Of a DNA stretch of 36,346 nucleotides, positions 7,885-16,049 are shown in pieces. Origin of the DNA: Vicinamibacterales bacterium (GTDB taxonomy: Bacteria > Acidobacteriota > Vicinamibacteria > Vicinamibacterales > 2-12-FULL-66-21); assembly GCA_035699745.1 (NCBI GenBank), contig DASSPH010000095.1, positions 1-36,346 on the forward strand, read 5' to 3'. The translations under genes were made by a program, and so were the position numbers. Within the stretch, counting starts at the first letter, position 1; the number at the start of each line of letters is the position of its first letter. A model generated the notes under the pieces. It saw nothing but the letters and a program-made list of their open reading frames with translations. It was not told the origin of the DNA and made no database searches.

Positions 7885-8823
7885 CTACTGCGGCGGGAAG
7901 CCGCTCGCGTGCGCCTTGACGTTGGGCAGCATCGTGCCGACCTGGATCAACTGCGGCACCTTGTTCGACTCGGGGCGCTTGTAGACGATCTCGTACTGTC
8001 CGGCGAGCGCGTCGGCGTAGCGCTGCATGATGCCGGCGACCGCGGAGATGCCCACCACGAAGTCGCGCCGGCCGCCGGTCACCTTGGCGAAATCGTTGAT
8101 CACGAGATCGCGCTTCGAGTTCTTCAGTCCGCCGCGCTGCACCGACACCGACCAGAGCTGCGCGCCGGATGCGCGGAACGACTCGACGATCTTCTTCGGC
8201 TCTTCCCGGCTCTGCTCGTTGCTCGGCTCGAGGTTGAGGGACACGATCGCGCGCCGGGTGCTCGGGCGGCGCGTCAGCTCGCTGTTCGCCGCGGCGATCG
8301 CTTCCAGCAGCACGGAGCCCACGCCCGGCTTGGCGGTCAGCCGGTTCACCCCTTTGTCGAACTCCAGCGCGTGCTGCGTGAACGGCACCACCGGAATTGC
8401 CGCCTGTCCGAACTCCATCAGCATCACCGACGCGTCCGGACTGCGTGACAGCAGCTGCTTCGCGAACGCCGACACCGCGACGCGGATGTCGCGCACGTAC
8501 TCTTCCGGCGTGCCGTAGGCATCGGTGACCCGCCGGCCCTGGGCGGTGTCGACCAGCACGACGACGGAGATTGGCTGGCTCGCCGGCTTGATCGCGACGA
8601 TCTCCCGATCCTGGCCGTCTTCGCGAATCAGCAGATCCCCCATGCGGACGTCGGGCACCGGCCGTCCGTCGGCGTCGAGAATCGAGAGGAACAGGGACTT
8701 GTCCGAGACGCTTGCCTTTGCCGCCTGCGCATGCGTTTCGGTTACGGCGGCACGCGCGGGGAGGAATGCCAGGGCGAGCAGCGCGGCGAAGATCGGCCGG
8801 CGGCGTCGGACGTGTGCAGTCAT
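7885..8823 (-). CDS. Secreted VWA-like protein with degenerate metal site
   Basis: A 312-residue protein with a basic n-region and signal peptide (about 1-34), a strand region (SILDADGRPVPDVRMGDLLIREDG) and a VWA-like fold. The expected DxSxS metal motif reads DTAQG (92-96), so metal-dependent ligand binding by the canonical site is unlikely. Later blocks (RAIVSLNLEPSNE, AGQYEIVYKRP) match the C-terminal part of the VWFA-related Acidobacterial family. It is a paralogue of the product of 18235-19113, with the same length class and the same degenerate motif. The ATG overlaps the TGA of the upstream glycosyltransferase gene as TGATG, and GGAGG lies six bases before it, so translation is probably coupled. 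Confidence 0.87.
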   Translation of the reverse strand: MTAHVRRRRPIFAALLALAFLPARAAVTETHAQAAKASVSDKSLFLSILDADGRPVPDVRMGDLLIREDGQDREIVAIKPASQPISVVVLVDTAQGRRVTDAYGTPEEYVRDIRVAVSAFAKQLLSRSPDASVMLMEFGQAAIPVVPFTQHALEFDKGVNRLTAKPGVGSVLLEAIAAANSELTRRPSTRRAIVSLNLEPSNEQSREEPKKIVESFRASGAQLWSVSVQRGGLKNSKRDLVINDFAKVTGGRRDFVVGISAVAGIMQRYADALAGQYEIVYKRPESNKVPQLIQVGTMLPNVKAHASGFPPQ

Positions 8824-11156
8824 CAGGAGCCTCCGCGGCGCAGTATACCCGCCGCGAGTTGATCCGCGGGGTTGAGAGCGAGCGCCGCCGCCGCATGCCG
8901 CCGCGCATCGCCGGTCCGTCCCATCTGCATGTCGCAGTAGGCGAGCCCCGACAGCGAGTCGGCATCGCGCGGGTCGAGGCGCACCGCTTCGCCAAGCTGG
9001 CGCGCCGCCTCGTCGATCCGTCCGAGCACCAGCAGGTTCAGTCCGTACTGCTGGCGGGCACTCGCCAGGTCCGGACGCAGTTCGACCGCGCGCCGGAAGA
9101 ACGGCTCCGCGATCCCGGGCTCGCGCCCCTGCTGGGCGATGCGGCCGAGGCGCAGCCAGGCTTCGACGCTCTCGGCGTCCGACAGTCGCACGCGCTGGAC
9201 GACGGCCGCCGCCCCGCGGAGATCGCCGGTGGCCTGCAGCGCTTCGGCAAGGTCGTAGCCCCCGCCGGGGATCGCTTCGCCCGACTCGAATCCGCGGCGC
9301 AGGTGCGGCACGGCCTCGGCGGCGTGTCCGCTCTTCCAGAGCGCCTGGCCGAGCGCGTATTCGATGCGCGGATCCGCCGGCTGCGCCTGGTGGGCGCGTT
9401 CCAGGTGCGCTCGCGCGCGTTGCGGCTCGTTGGCGAGGAGCAGTTGCGCGCCGACGCCGTAGTGCGCCGTGCCCGGCTGCGGCGGCCGCGAGCGCTCGAG
9501 CCGCTCGACCCAGCGATTCGCGGCGTCGTAGTCGCGCAGGATGACGTACCGCTGCGCCAGCCGCAGTCCCTCTTCCCACCGTCCGTCGTCGAGGTGCAGG
9601 GGCCAGTTCGCCGCGACCGCGAATGCACCCGCCGCTGCCACCGCCCGCCGCCGCCGCCGGGGGTCAGGTCTGGAAACAGGCGCTCGGGGGTCAGGTCTGG
9701 AATCAGGCGCCCGGGGGTCAGGTCTGGAATCAGGCGGTTTGAGGGCCAGGTCCGCGGTTACTGCTCGGGGCTGAGATCCCGCTGTGCGCTTTTTGAGACC
9801 TGGCACCACCAGACGGCGCATTCCCAGACCTGGCACCGCCAGACGGCGCATTCGCAGACCTGGCACCCGAAGACGTCCCATCCCCAGACCTGACCCCGGG
9901 ACAGCGGCAGTCTGCAGACCTGGCACCAGGGAGGCGAGCAGCGCGCCCGCGCCGGCGCACAGCGGGACCAGCAGCGGCAGACGGTACCGCTCGGCCACGA
10001 AGAACACTGCCACCGCTACCGCGTAGGCGGGGACGAACGACGCGAACGCGAGATAGCCCGCCCGGTCGCCCAGCGGCGGAACGAACAGCAGCCCGGCGAG
10101 CCCCAACGGGATTAACAGCCACGGGCCGACCGCCAGGAACCGCAGGACGGTGTTCGCGTCGTAGGCGTAGAACGGGTAGCTGTGCGGCAGTGCGGTGTGG
10201 GCCGCGTTGAAGACGTAATACAGCTTCTTCAGGAACAGCCGCGCGGCGCCGCCCGGATCGCTGGCCATCCACGACCAGCCGAGGCGGAAGAAATACGCGG
10301 ACGTCTCGGCATCCGTCACCGGCCGCCCCAGCGCCTGTTCCGCGACGCGCCGCGCGTCGCGCGCCTGTCCGGCAATCGTCGGGGTGATGCCCGGCACGTT
10401 GGTGTAGAAGCCCGACGCACGCTCGCTGTTGCCGATGTAGAAGTTCAGGCCGCCGTGCGACGACACGAACGAGAACTGCTGCGCGACGATCGCGTTGCGG
10501 ATCGCCACCGGCGCCATCCCGACGATCACTCCGGCGGCGAGCAGCGCCGCGGGACGCGTGCGCCGTGTCGCGACCGCCATGACGGCTGCGACGCCGGCAG
10601 CGGCGATCAGCATGTTCGGCCGGTTGAGCGTCTGCAGCCCGAACACGATCCCGCACAGCAGCAGCTTCCAGCCCGTGCCTCCCGTCCTCCCGCGGAACGC
10701 GTCGGTCAGACACCACAGCGCCGCCGACGTCAGGAACGCGTCGATCGAGGCCTGCAGGATCAGCACCTCGTAGAACGTGAACAGTCCGGTCGACGCCGCC
10801 AGTCCGGCGGCGATCCAGGCGGCACGCTCGCCGAACCACACGCGCGAGGTGTCGAACAGCAACCAGACCGACAGCGTCCCGAGCGCGATCTGGACCACGC
10901 GCACGACGGTGAACGAGTCGAACACCGCGAGGACGGCCGCGAGGAAGTAGATGTAGAGCGGTGAGACGTAATAAAGGCCCGGCCCCAGGCCGACGTCTCC
11001 GGCGAGCACGCGCCGGGCGAGATCCGCATAGGCAGTCGTGTCGAGCCCGGCGTCCGGGGAGGTGAGCGGATGGTCCCGCAACTGGAACAGAACGACCAGT
11101 TTGACGAGGAACACCGCGGCGAGCATGAGCGACAGCCGGAGGGGAGTCAGCCGCAT
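8823..11156 (-). CDS. GT-C membrane glycosyltransferase (PMT/ArnT-like) with TPR domain and in-frame repeat insertion
   Basis: A 777-residue protein. It has multiple membrane helices (about 8-405), an acidic first-loop segment typical of GT-C enzymes (DAGLDTTAYADLARRVL, 35-51), and a large loop with SSHGGLNFYIGNSERASGFY. A last helix (about 503-516) leads into TPR repeats (about 525-770). Between the helices, residues 411-502 are low-complexity text (VPGLRMRRLA-type and SRPDPRAPD-type units) encoded by the repeats at 9661-9735 and 9794-9930; the frame survives because the units are 27 and 30 bp. The family transfers sugars from polyprenyl-phosphate donors to envelope acceptors. The ATG at 11156, just before the first helix, follows CAGGA; the frame stays open to 11381 without recognisable protein. 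It is coupled to the VWA gene by TGATG. Confidence 0.85.
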   Translation of the reverse strand: MRLTPLRLSLMLAAVFLVKLVVLFQLRDHPLTSPDAGLDTTAYADLARRVLAGDVGLGPGLYYVSPLYIYFLAAVLAVFDSFTVVRVVQIALGTLSVWLLFDTSRVWFGERAAWIAAGLAASTGLFTFYEVLILQASIDAFLTSAALWCLTDAFRGRTGGTGWKLLLCGIVFGLQTLNRPNMLIAAAGVAAVMAVATRRTRPAALLAAGVIVGMAPVAIRNAIVAQQFSFVSSHGGLNFYIGNSERASGFYTNVPGITPTIAGQARDARRVAEQALGRPVTDAETSAYFFRLGWSWMASDPGGAARLFLKKLYYVFNAAHTALPHSYPFYAYDANTVLRFLAVGPWLLIPLGLAGLLFVPPLGDRAGYLAFASFVPAYAVAVAVFFVAERYRLPLLVPLCAGAGALLASLVPGLQTAAVPGSGLGMGRLRVPGLRMRRLAVPGLGMRRLVVPGLKKRTAGSQPRAVTADLALKPPDSRPDPRAPDSRPDPRAPVSRPDPRRRRRAVAAAGAFAVAANWPLHLDDGRWEEGLRLAQRYVILRDYDAANRWVERLERSRPPQPGTAHYGVGAQLLLANEPQRARAHLERAHQAQPADPRIEYALGQALWKSGHAAEAVPHLRRGFESGEAIPGGGYDLAEALQATGDLRGAAAVVQRVRLSDAESVEAWLRLGRIAQQGREPGIAEPFFRRAVELRPDLASARQQYGLNLLVLGRIDEAARQLGEAVRLDPRDADSLSGLAYCDMQMGRTGDARRHAAAALALNPADQLAAGILRRGGS
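9661..9735. repeat. 27-bp tandem repeat, 3 units (GGGTCAGGTCTGG core), inside a CDS
   Basis: TCAGGTCTGG recurs at 9664, 9691 and 9718, exactly 27 bp apart, in units reading GGGGTCAGGTCTGGAA plus CAGGCGC. On the coding (minus) strand it yields SRPDPRAPD-like nonapeptides. The core is the reverse complement of the core in the 30-bp array at 9794-9930. Confidence 0.92.
9794..9930. repeat. 30-bp tandem repeat, 5 units (CAGACCTGGCACC core), inverted relative to the 27-bp array
   Basis: AGACCTG recurs at 9796, 9826, 9856, 9886 and 9916, exactly 30 bp apart. Four units read AGACCTGGCACC; the fourth (9884-9898) reads CCAGACCTGACCCCG, the exact complement of the 27-bp family core GGGGTCAGGTCTGG. The coding strand reads VPGL plus six residues per unit. 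The two arrays thus form an inverted pair about 60 bp apart that could fold into a hairpin, a layout seen in REP/BIME elements. Confidence 0.92.
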
Positions 11157-11510
11157 CGGTCCTGCTTCGGCCGGCTCTGTCAAGCCGCTGTGCGGCAGCG
11201 GCTTGTGTCGATGCCTGGATCGGCGCTCCACGGCTTCGTCTATACACCAAGACCGTCGCGGCCGCTGCGGCAGGGGACATCCGTCCGCTGACGGCACCCG
11301 GCTCGAAGAGCAAGCCCATCGACGTGCGCCAGCGACCGTTTGAGGCCGCTTTTTCTTATAGTTACCAGCACATCTTTGCATATGCCTCGTTTCTAGAATT
11401 CCTTTGACCTCATCGACGGATCACGCATAGGATGCGCGAATCCGGACACAGGGCTGCGGGTTCCTCGGCGTTCTGACTCGGTTCTCAGGGGTCTAGGAGG
11501 AGGAGGAGAG
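11157..11510. other. Divergent intergenic region upstream of GT-C and TonB-receptor genes
   Basis: This 354-bp stretch has no credible gene; open frames through it lack recognisable protein. It contains the most AT-rich stretch I noticed in the window (about 11348-11410), a plus-strand promoter candidate (11404-11433), and a minus-strand TATAAG (11355-11360) that could be the -10 of the glycosyltransferase gene but lacks a good -35. Confidence 0.6.
11404..11433 (+). promoter_or_regulatory. Candidate sigma-70 promoter of the TonB-receptor gene
   Basis: TTGACC (11404-11409) and TAGGAT (11428-11433) are separated by 18 bp in an AT-richer stretch. Transcription would begin near 11440 and leave a leader of about 70 bases before the strong ribosome-binding site. 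Confidence 0.45.
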
Positions 11511-14500
11511 ATGATGAGACGTGCAACACGAGCGATGCTGCTCGCAGGCATCCTCGCGGCGTGGGCAGGTCCTGCCTACGCCCAGGCGATCGGCTCGATC
11601 TTCGGGAAGGTGACGGACGAATCGGGCGGCGTGCTGCCGGGCGTGACGGTCACCGTCACGGGGCCGGCGCTGCAGCAGCCGCTCACCGCAATCACCAGCG
11701 AAAACGGGACCTATCAGTTCCCCAGCGTCCCGATCGGCACCTTCACCGTCACGTTCGAGCTGGCGAGCTTCAAGAAAGCGCAGCGCCCGAACGTCGTCAT
11801 CACCACCGGCTTCAACGCCGGCGTCGATCAGCGGATGGAGATCGGCAACATGACCGAAGAGGTCACGATTTCCGCCGCCAGCCCTGTTGTCGACACGAAG
11901 AAGACCGCGACCGGCGCGGTGTTCACCGCGGAGATCCTCGAGAACATTCCGACCGCGCGCGACCCGTGGCAGATCATCAACATGACACCCGGCGTGCAGG
12001 CCGGCCTCAACGTCGGCGGCTCGTCGTCGGGCCAGCAGGTCGGCCTCAACTCGCGCGGCACGAACGCCAACGTGCAGTGGAACCTCGAGGGGGGATCGAT
12101 CACCGATCTGTCCTCGAACTCGTCGCCGTCGTACTTCAACTTCGACTCGTTCGAGCAGATCCAGGTGACCACGGGCGGCGGCGACGTCTCCGTGCAGTCG
12201 AGCGGTCTGTCGATCAACCTCGTGACCAAGAGCGGCAGCAACGTGTTCAAGGGCTCGGTGGTCGCGACCTACGAGAACGACGCGATGCAGGGGCAGAACG
12301 TCACGAAGGACCTGTTCGACCTCGGGCAGAACGGCTTCCTCTCGGGCAACCCGCTGAAGGAGATCGGCGTGTACTCGGCGGAATACGGCGGGCCGATCGT
12401 CAAGAACAGGCTGTGGTTCTGGGGCGCCGCCGACAAGCAGGACATCAACGTCGGCGTCACCAACTTCTTCGACGCCGGCGCCGGCCAGTTCTGTCAGCAG
12501 CTCATCGCCGCGCAGCGCGCCGGCTCGCAGGCCCTGCGGGCGCTCGTCACCTACGACAAGTTGAACGACGTGCAGAAGTGCTTGAGCAACGACAAGACGG
12601 TGATCAAGGACCTGCAGTGGAAGATCAACTACCAGATGAACACGTCGAACAAGTTGCAGTACCTGTTCCAGAGCGACAACAAGTACCGCAACGCGCGCGG
12701 CGCCAGCGCCACGACGCTGAAGGAAGCGACGACGCAGCAGACCAGCGACAAGCCGTGGAAGCTGCCGCTGCCGACCCACTCCCTGACGCATACGTTCATC
12801 GCCTCCGATCGGCTGGTATTCAACAACCAGTTCACCTACGTGCACGGCGGGTTCTTCCTCGACTACCAGGACGTGCCGCCGCAGGGTGACTGCGCCCAGA
12901 GCAGCTATACCGGCGCGACCAGCCCGGCGGACTACGCGCGCCCCGACGGCTGCCTGTGGAACATCCAGTCGCTGACCAACCGGACCACGGGCGTCGCGAG
13001 CCGCTCGCTCACCGGCACCTATCAGACGACGCGCCACTCGTGGGAAGCGAAGACCGACGGAACCTACTTCCTCACCAACAAGTTCGGCGGCGACCACTCG
13101 CTGAAGTTCGGCCTCGGCTGGCGCCGCAACCCGATCCAGTCGTTCTCGCACTACAGCGGCGGCGCGCGCGCCCACCTGCAGTGCGTCGGCAACAGCACCG
13201 CGAACTGCGGCGACGGGAGCCGCGTGGCGCTCGGCTCGAGCGCCGGCTACGTGCCGTATCAGGCGGTGCTCTATCGCGACCAGCTGCTGAACAACGACTG
13301 GTGGAGCTACAACGGCTACATCCAGGATGGCTTCAGCCGCGGCCGCTGGCGCCTGAACGGCGGCCTGCGCTACGACTGGCAGCAGTCGAAGTGGCTGGGC
13401 GGCTGCGTGCCGTCCAACATGCTGCGTCCCGATCTGCTGCCGTCACAGTGCGAAGAGGCGACCGACACGGATCCCGGCACCGGCAAGCGGATCCAGTCCT
13501 TCGGCAACCTGTCGCCGCGCGTCTCCGGCACCTACGATCTGCTCGGCAACGGCAAGACGCAGGTGCACGCCAACTGGTCGTACTTCTACGCGACGAAGAT
13601 CACACTCGCCAATCAGCTCGGCGGCCTCGCCACCGCCACGCAGCTGACGTGGGGACCGAATCAGTCCAGCGGCGCCTGCAGCACGACGGCGAACGCGCCG
13701 TGCTGGACCGACGCCAACATGGACGGGCTGGTCCAGGTCAACGAGCTGATCGGGACGCCGTCCTCGAGCTCGTCGAGATTCGATCTGACGACCGGCGTGC
13801 TCCGGCCCGCCGGCAACCAGGTCGATCCGAGCGCCCGGATCGCGCGGACGCGTGAAGCGGTCGTCGGCTTCCAGCACGAGCTGGTTCCGAACCTGGCGGT
13901 CGCGGTCGACTTCATCTACCGCAAGTACGATCGCGGCACGACGACCTACACGATCGGCTTCCAGCCGGGCGCGCCGGGCTTCCCGCTGTCGCAGATCTAC
14001 CGGCCGGCGACCTACACCGATCCGGTGACCGGCATCACCGCGCCGTATTACGTCGTGTGCGACACCTGCTCGCGTCCATCGGGCGCGTCGCAGATCACCC
14101 TGACCAACCCGAACTGGCAGGTCTACAAGGGCGTCGACATCACCGCCACCAAGCGGTTCAGCAACCGCTGGCAGATGCAGGTCGCGCTGACGCTGCAGGA
14201 CAATCCGAACTACTTCCTGCGCGAGTCGGCCGAGTTCGTCGATCCGATCAACTACGAGTTCCGCAACGGCGTGAGCACGATCGCGAAGTACGTGTTCAAG
14301 GCGCAGGGGAGCTATCAGTTCCCGTGGGACATCACCGCGTCGGCCAACTACAACTACTACCAGGGGGCGACGCGCACGATGACGATCAACGGGCCGGGCG
14401 CGGTGGCCGGCGGTCTCAACGCCAACGGCGCATCGACGACGATCAACCGCAACACGCTGGAGTTCCAGCCGCGTGACGCCGTCAGGTTCGACCCGACGAA

Positions 14501-14705
14501 CCTGCTCGACGTGGGTCTCCAGAAGTCGTTCCGCTTCCGCGGCGGCAAGAACCGGATCAAGTTCATGCTGGACGGGTTCAACGTGTTCAACAGGAACACC
14601 ATCCAGGGCTACAGCAGCAACAACCGGAGCCTGACCACGGTGACGGCCCCGAGCTCGATCATCCCGCCGCGCGTCTTCCGCGTCGGCGCCAGCGTGAACT
14701 TCTAG
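11511..14705 (+). CDS. TonB-dependent receptor, Oar-like, with N-terminal carboxypeptidase-regulatory domain
   Basis: A 1064-residue outer-membrane protein. It has a signal peptide (about 1-25, ending AYAQA), a carboxypeptidase-regulatory-like beta-sandwich (about 28-105: GKVTDESGGVLPGVTVTVTG...GTYQFPSVPIGTFTVTFEL), a plug domain (about 110-240, with RGTNANVQWNLEGG) and a large beta-barrel. The chain ends in Phe (RVGASVNF), as expected for insertion by the BAM complex. The architecture is that of Oar-type receptors, numerous in Acidobacteria, which import or bind large substrates using TonB energy; the ligand cannot be told from sequence. Two ATG codons (11511, 11514) follow a run of GGAGGAGGAGGAG, so initiation should be strong. 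A near-perfect terminator follows the stop. It stands alone, divergent from the glycosyltransferase gene. Confidence 0.95.
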   Translation: MMRRATRAMLLAGILAAWAGPAYAQAIGSIFGKVTDESGGVLPGVTVTVTGPALQQPLTAITSENGTYQFPSVPIGTFTVTFELASFKKAQRPNVVITTGFNAGVDQRMEIGNMTEEVTISAASPVVDTKKTATGAVFTAEILENIPTARDPWQIINMTPGVQAGLNVGGSSSGQQVGLNSRGTNANVQWNLEGGSITDLSSNSSPSYFNFDSFEQIQVTTGGGDVSVQSSGLSINLVTKSGSNVFKGSVVATYENDAMQGQNVTKDLFDLGQNGFLSGNPLKEIGVYSAEYGGPIVKNRLWFWGAADKQDINVGVTNFFDAGAGQFCQQLIAAQRAGSQALRALVTYDKLNDVQKCLSNDKTVIKDLQWKINYQMNTSNKLQYLFQSDNKYRNARGASATTLKEATTQQTSDKPWKLPLPTHSLTHTFIASDRLVFNNQFTYVHGGFFLDYQDVPPQGDCAQSSYTGATSPADYARPDGCLWNIQSLTNRTTGVASRSLTGTYQTTRHSWEAKTDGTYFLTNKFGGDHSLKFGLGWRRNPIQSFSHYSGGARAHLQCVGNSTANCGDGSRVALGSSAGYVPYQAVLYRDQLLNNDWWSYNGYIQDGFSRGRWRLNGGLRYDWQQSKWLGGCVPSNMLRPDLLPSQCEEATDTDPGTGKRIQSFGNLSPRVSGTYDLLGNGKTQVHANWSYFYATKITLANQLGGLATATQLTWGPNQSSGACSTTANAPCWTDANMDGLVQVNELIGTPSSSSSRFDLTTGVLRPAGNQVDPSARIARTREAVVGFQHELVPNLAVAVDFIYRKYDRGTTTYTIGFQPGAPGFPLSQIYRPATYTDPVTGITAPYYVVCDTCSRPSGASQITLTNPNWQVYKGVDITATKRFSNRWQMQVALTLQDNPNYFLRESAEFVDPINYEFRNGVSTIAKYVFKAQGSYQFPWDITASANYNYYQGATRTMTINGPGAVAGGLNANGASTTINRNTLEFQPRDAVRFDPTNLLDVGLQKSFRFRGGKNRIKFMLDGFNVFNRNTIQGYSSNNRSLTTVTAPSSIIPPRVFRVGASVNF

Positions 14706-14723
14706 TCACGCCTGGTAAGAACT

Positions 14724-14764
14724 CGAAGGGCCCGGGAGCAGCCGCTCCCGGGCCCTTCGTTTTT
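14724..14764 (+). terminator. Rho-independent terminator after the TonB-receptor gene
   Basis: A perfect 16-bp stem (CGAAGGGCCCGGGAGC at 14724-14739, pairing with 14744-14759) with loop AGCC is followed by TTTTT (14760-14764). It begins 19 bases after the stop codon. It is the only clear intrinsic terminator I found in the window. Confidence 0.95.
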
Positions 14765-14775
14765 CCGGCGCTCCC

Positions 14776-14817
14776 CCTCGAATCTCGATCCTCGCCCCTC
14801 GAACCTCGATCCTCGCT
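14776..14817. repeat. 21-bp direct repeat, 2 units, at a convergent gene junction
   Basis: Two units (14776-14796 and 14797-14817), each built of CTCGA and CCTCG sub-motifs, match at 19 of 21 positions. They lie between the terminator and the stop codon of the convergent VWA gene. Confidence 0.8.
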
Positions 14818-14819
14818 CC

Positions 14820-16049
14820 TTACTTGGTGAACCCCCAGATCGCTTCCTGCGGCGGCAGCTTCACGGCCGCGTAGCCCTTGCGCGCCCTCACCGTGACCCC
14901 AGGCACGTCCGTCCTGACCTCGATCCGCCGCAGCTTGCCGTCCATCGTGGCATTCTCCGGCTGATAGCCGATGACGTAGTAAGTGCTGGTGTCGCGGATG
15001 ATGCGGCCGAACGCCAGCGACACGTCGTCGATGTTGCGGATCATGAAGCCGCCGGTGTTGGCGGTGAGAATGTTGGGGCCGTCTTCGCCGGTGTCGAACG
15101 CCGCCGAGCGGGCTGCCGACTGCGACAACACGTCGGGGTTGGCGCCGAGGCCGTTGATCAACCCGCGGCCGTCGATCGAATAGATCGTGATGCCGCTGCG
15201 CGCCGCCTGGGCGGCGACCGTCTCGATCGTGCTGCGGACATCCTGGACGAAGAAGCCTTCGCTCAGCAGGACGACGGTCTTCCGGCCGGGCATCTTGGCG
15301 AGGCCGCGCGCGACGGTCTCCAGGTTCTGCACCGTGCGCGCCGTCATCATGCGCGCCTGCCGGATGTAGAGCCTGGCCTTCTGCTGCACCAGGTTCTCGA
15401 CGTTGCCGGCGCCCCCTTCGCCCGTGCACGCCACCGCGTCGTCCTGGCACGCCTGCGCGGCGAGCGCGCGCGTCACCTCGCGCGCCCCTTCCGCGATGCG
15501 CAGCGCGTCGACCTCACTCGGGATGCGCGGCCATTCGCGGAACGGCGCCAGGATGCCCTGGCGGTTCTCGAACGCCGGCTGCACGGCGCGCAGCCCGGCG
15601 AGCAGCTCTCCCTTGTCGACGGTCAGCCGCCCCTTGTACATGCCGCCGTTGACGAAAATGCCCGCGGCGTCCCCTTCGCGGAACATCTCCCGGACGAACT
15701 TCTCCGCGCCGACCTTCACGCGCATCAGCGAGTCGTTGGCGAGATGCGTCTCGTCGAAGAGCAGCACGAACACCCGGTGCGCGCTGTATTGCGCCTGTTC
15801 CGCGTACTCGCTGGCGACCGATCCCTCGCGCAGCCCGAGGTCGTGCGTCACCATGAAGAACTGCTGGATCTTCTGCGGCTTTCCGTTCTCGTAGAGCGTG
15901 ATGTTGCCCGGCTTCAGGCCCGGCACGAAGTTGCCCTGCCTGTCGAGCACGATCGCGTCGACTTCGACCAGCGCGGTGGTCGATTTGAACGTCGCCTGGC
16001 CCTGGAAGAGCGCGAGGCCGCACAGGAGGAGCGTCGCCATCCGTATCAT
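14820..16049 (-). CDS. Secreted VWFA-related Acidobacterial domain protein
   Basis: A 409-residue protein with a signal peptide (about 1-19), the family's strand region (VEVDAIVLDRQGNFVPGL...ITLYENGKPQKIQQF) and a VWA-type domain. The metal motif position reads DETHL (99-103) in VFVLLFDETHL, so the DxSxS site is not conserved. Later blocks are typical of this family: MPGRKTVVLLSEGF, GITIYSIDGRG, STYYVIGYQPEN and VRARKGYAAV. Two Cys residues (about 205 and 212) flank an insertion with QACQDDAVACTGEGG and could form a disulfide. The ATG at 16049 overlaps the preceding VWA gene's TGA by 4 bp (ATGA). It is the last gene of the TPR-VWA-VWA operon. Its function is unknown beyond presumed protein-protein interaction in the envelope. 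Confidence 0.92.
   Translation of the reverse strand: MIRMATLLLCGLALFQGQATFKSTTALVEVDAIVLDRQGNFVPGLKPGNITLYENGKPQKIQQFFMVTHDLGLREGSVASEYAEQAQYSAHRVFVLLFDETHLANDSLMRVKVGAEKFVREMFREGDAAGIFVNGGMYKGRLTVDKGELLAGLRAVQPAFENRQGILAPFREWPRIPSEVDALRIAEGAREVTRALAAQACQDDAVACTGEGGAGNVENLVQQKARLYIRQARMMTARTVQNLETVARGLAKMPGRKTVVLLSEGFFVQDVRSTIETVAAQAARSGITIYSIDGRGLINGLGANPDVLSQSAARSAAFDTGEDGPNILTANTGGFMIRNIDDVSLAFGRIIRDTSTYYVIGYQPENATMDGKLRRIEVRTDVPGVTVRARKGYAAVKLPPQEAIWGFTK

Noticed and set aside
9661-9930. CRISPR-like array
   Set aside because: The 27-bp and 30-bp units repeat along their whole length without unique spacers, lie inside a gene, and no cas genes are near.
11493-13175. A 560-codon minus-strand open frame opposite the TonB receptor
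   Set aside because: Antisense shadow; the receptor on the plus strand has clear domains and signals.
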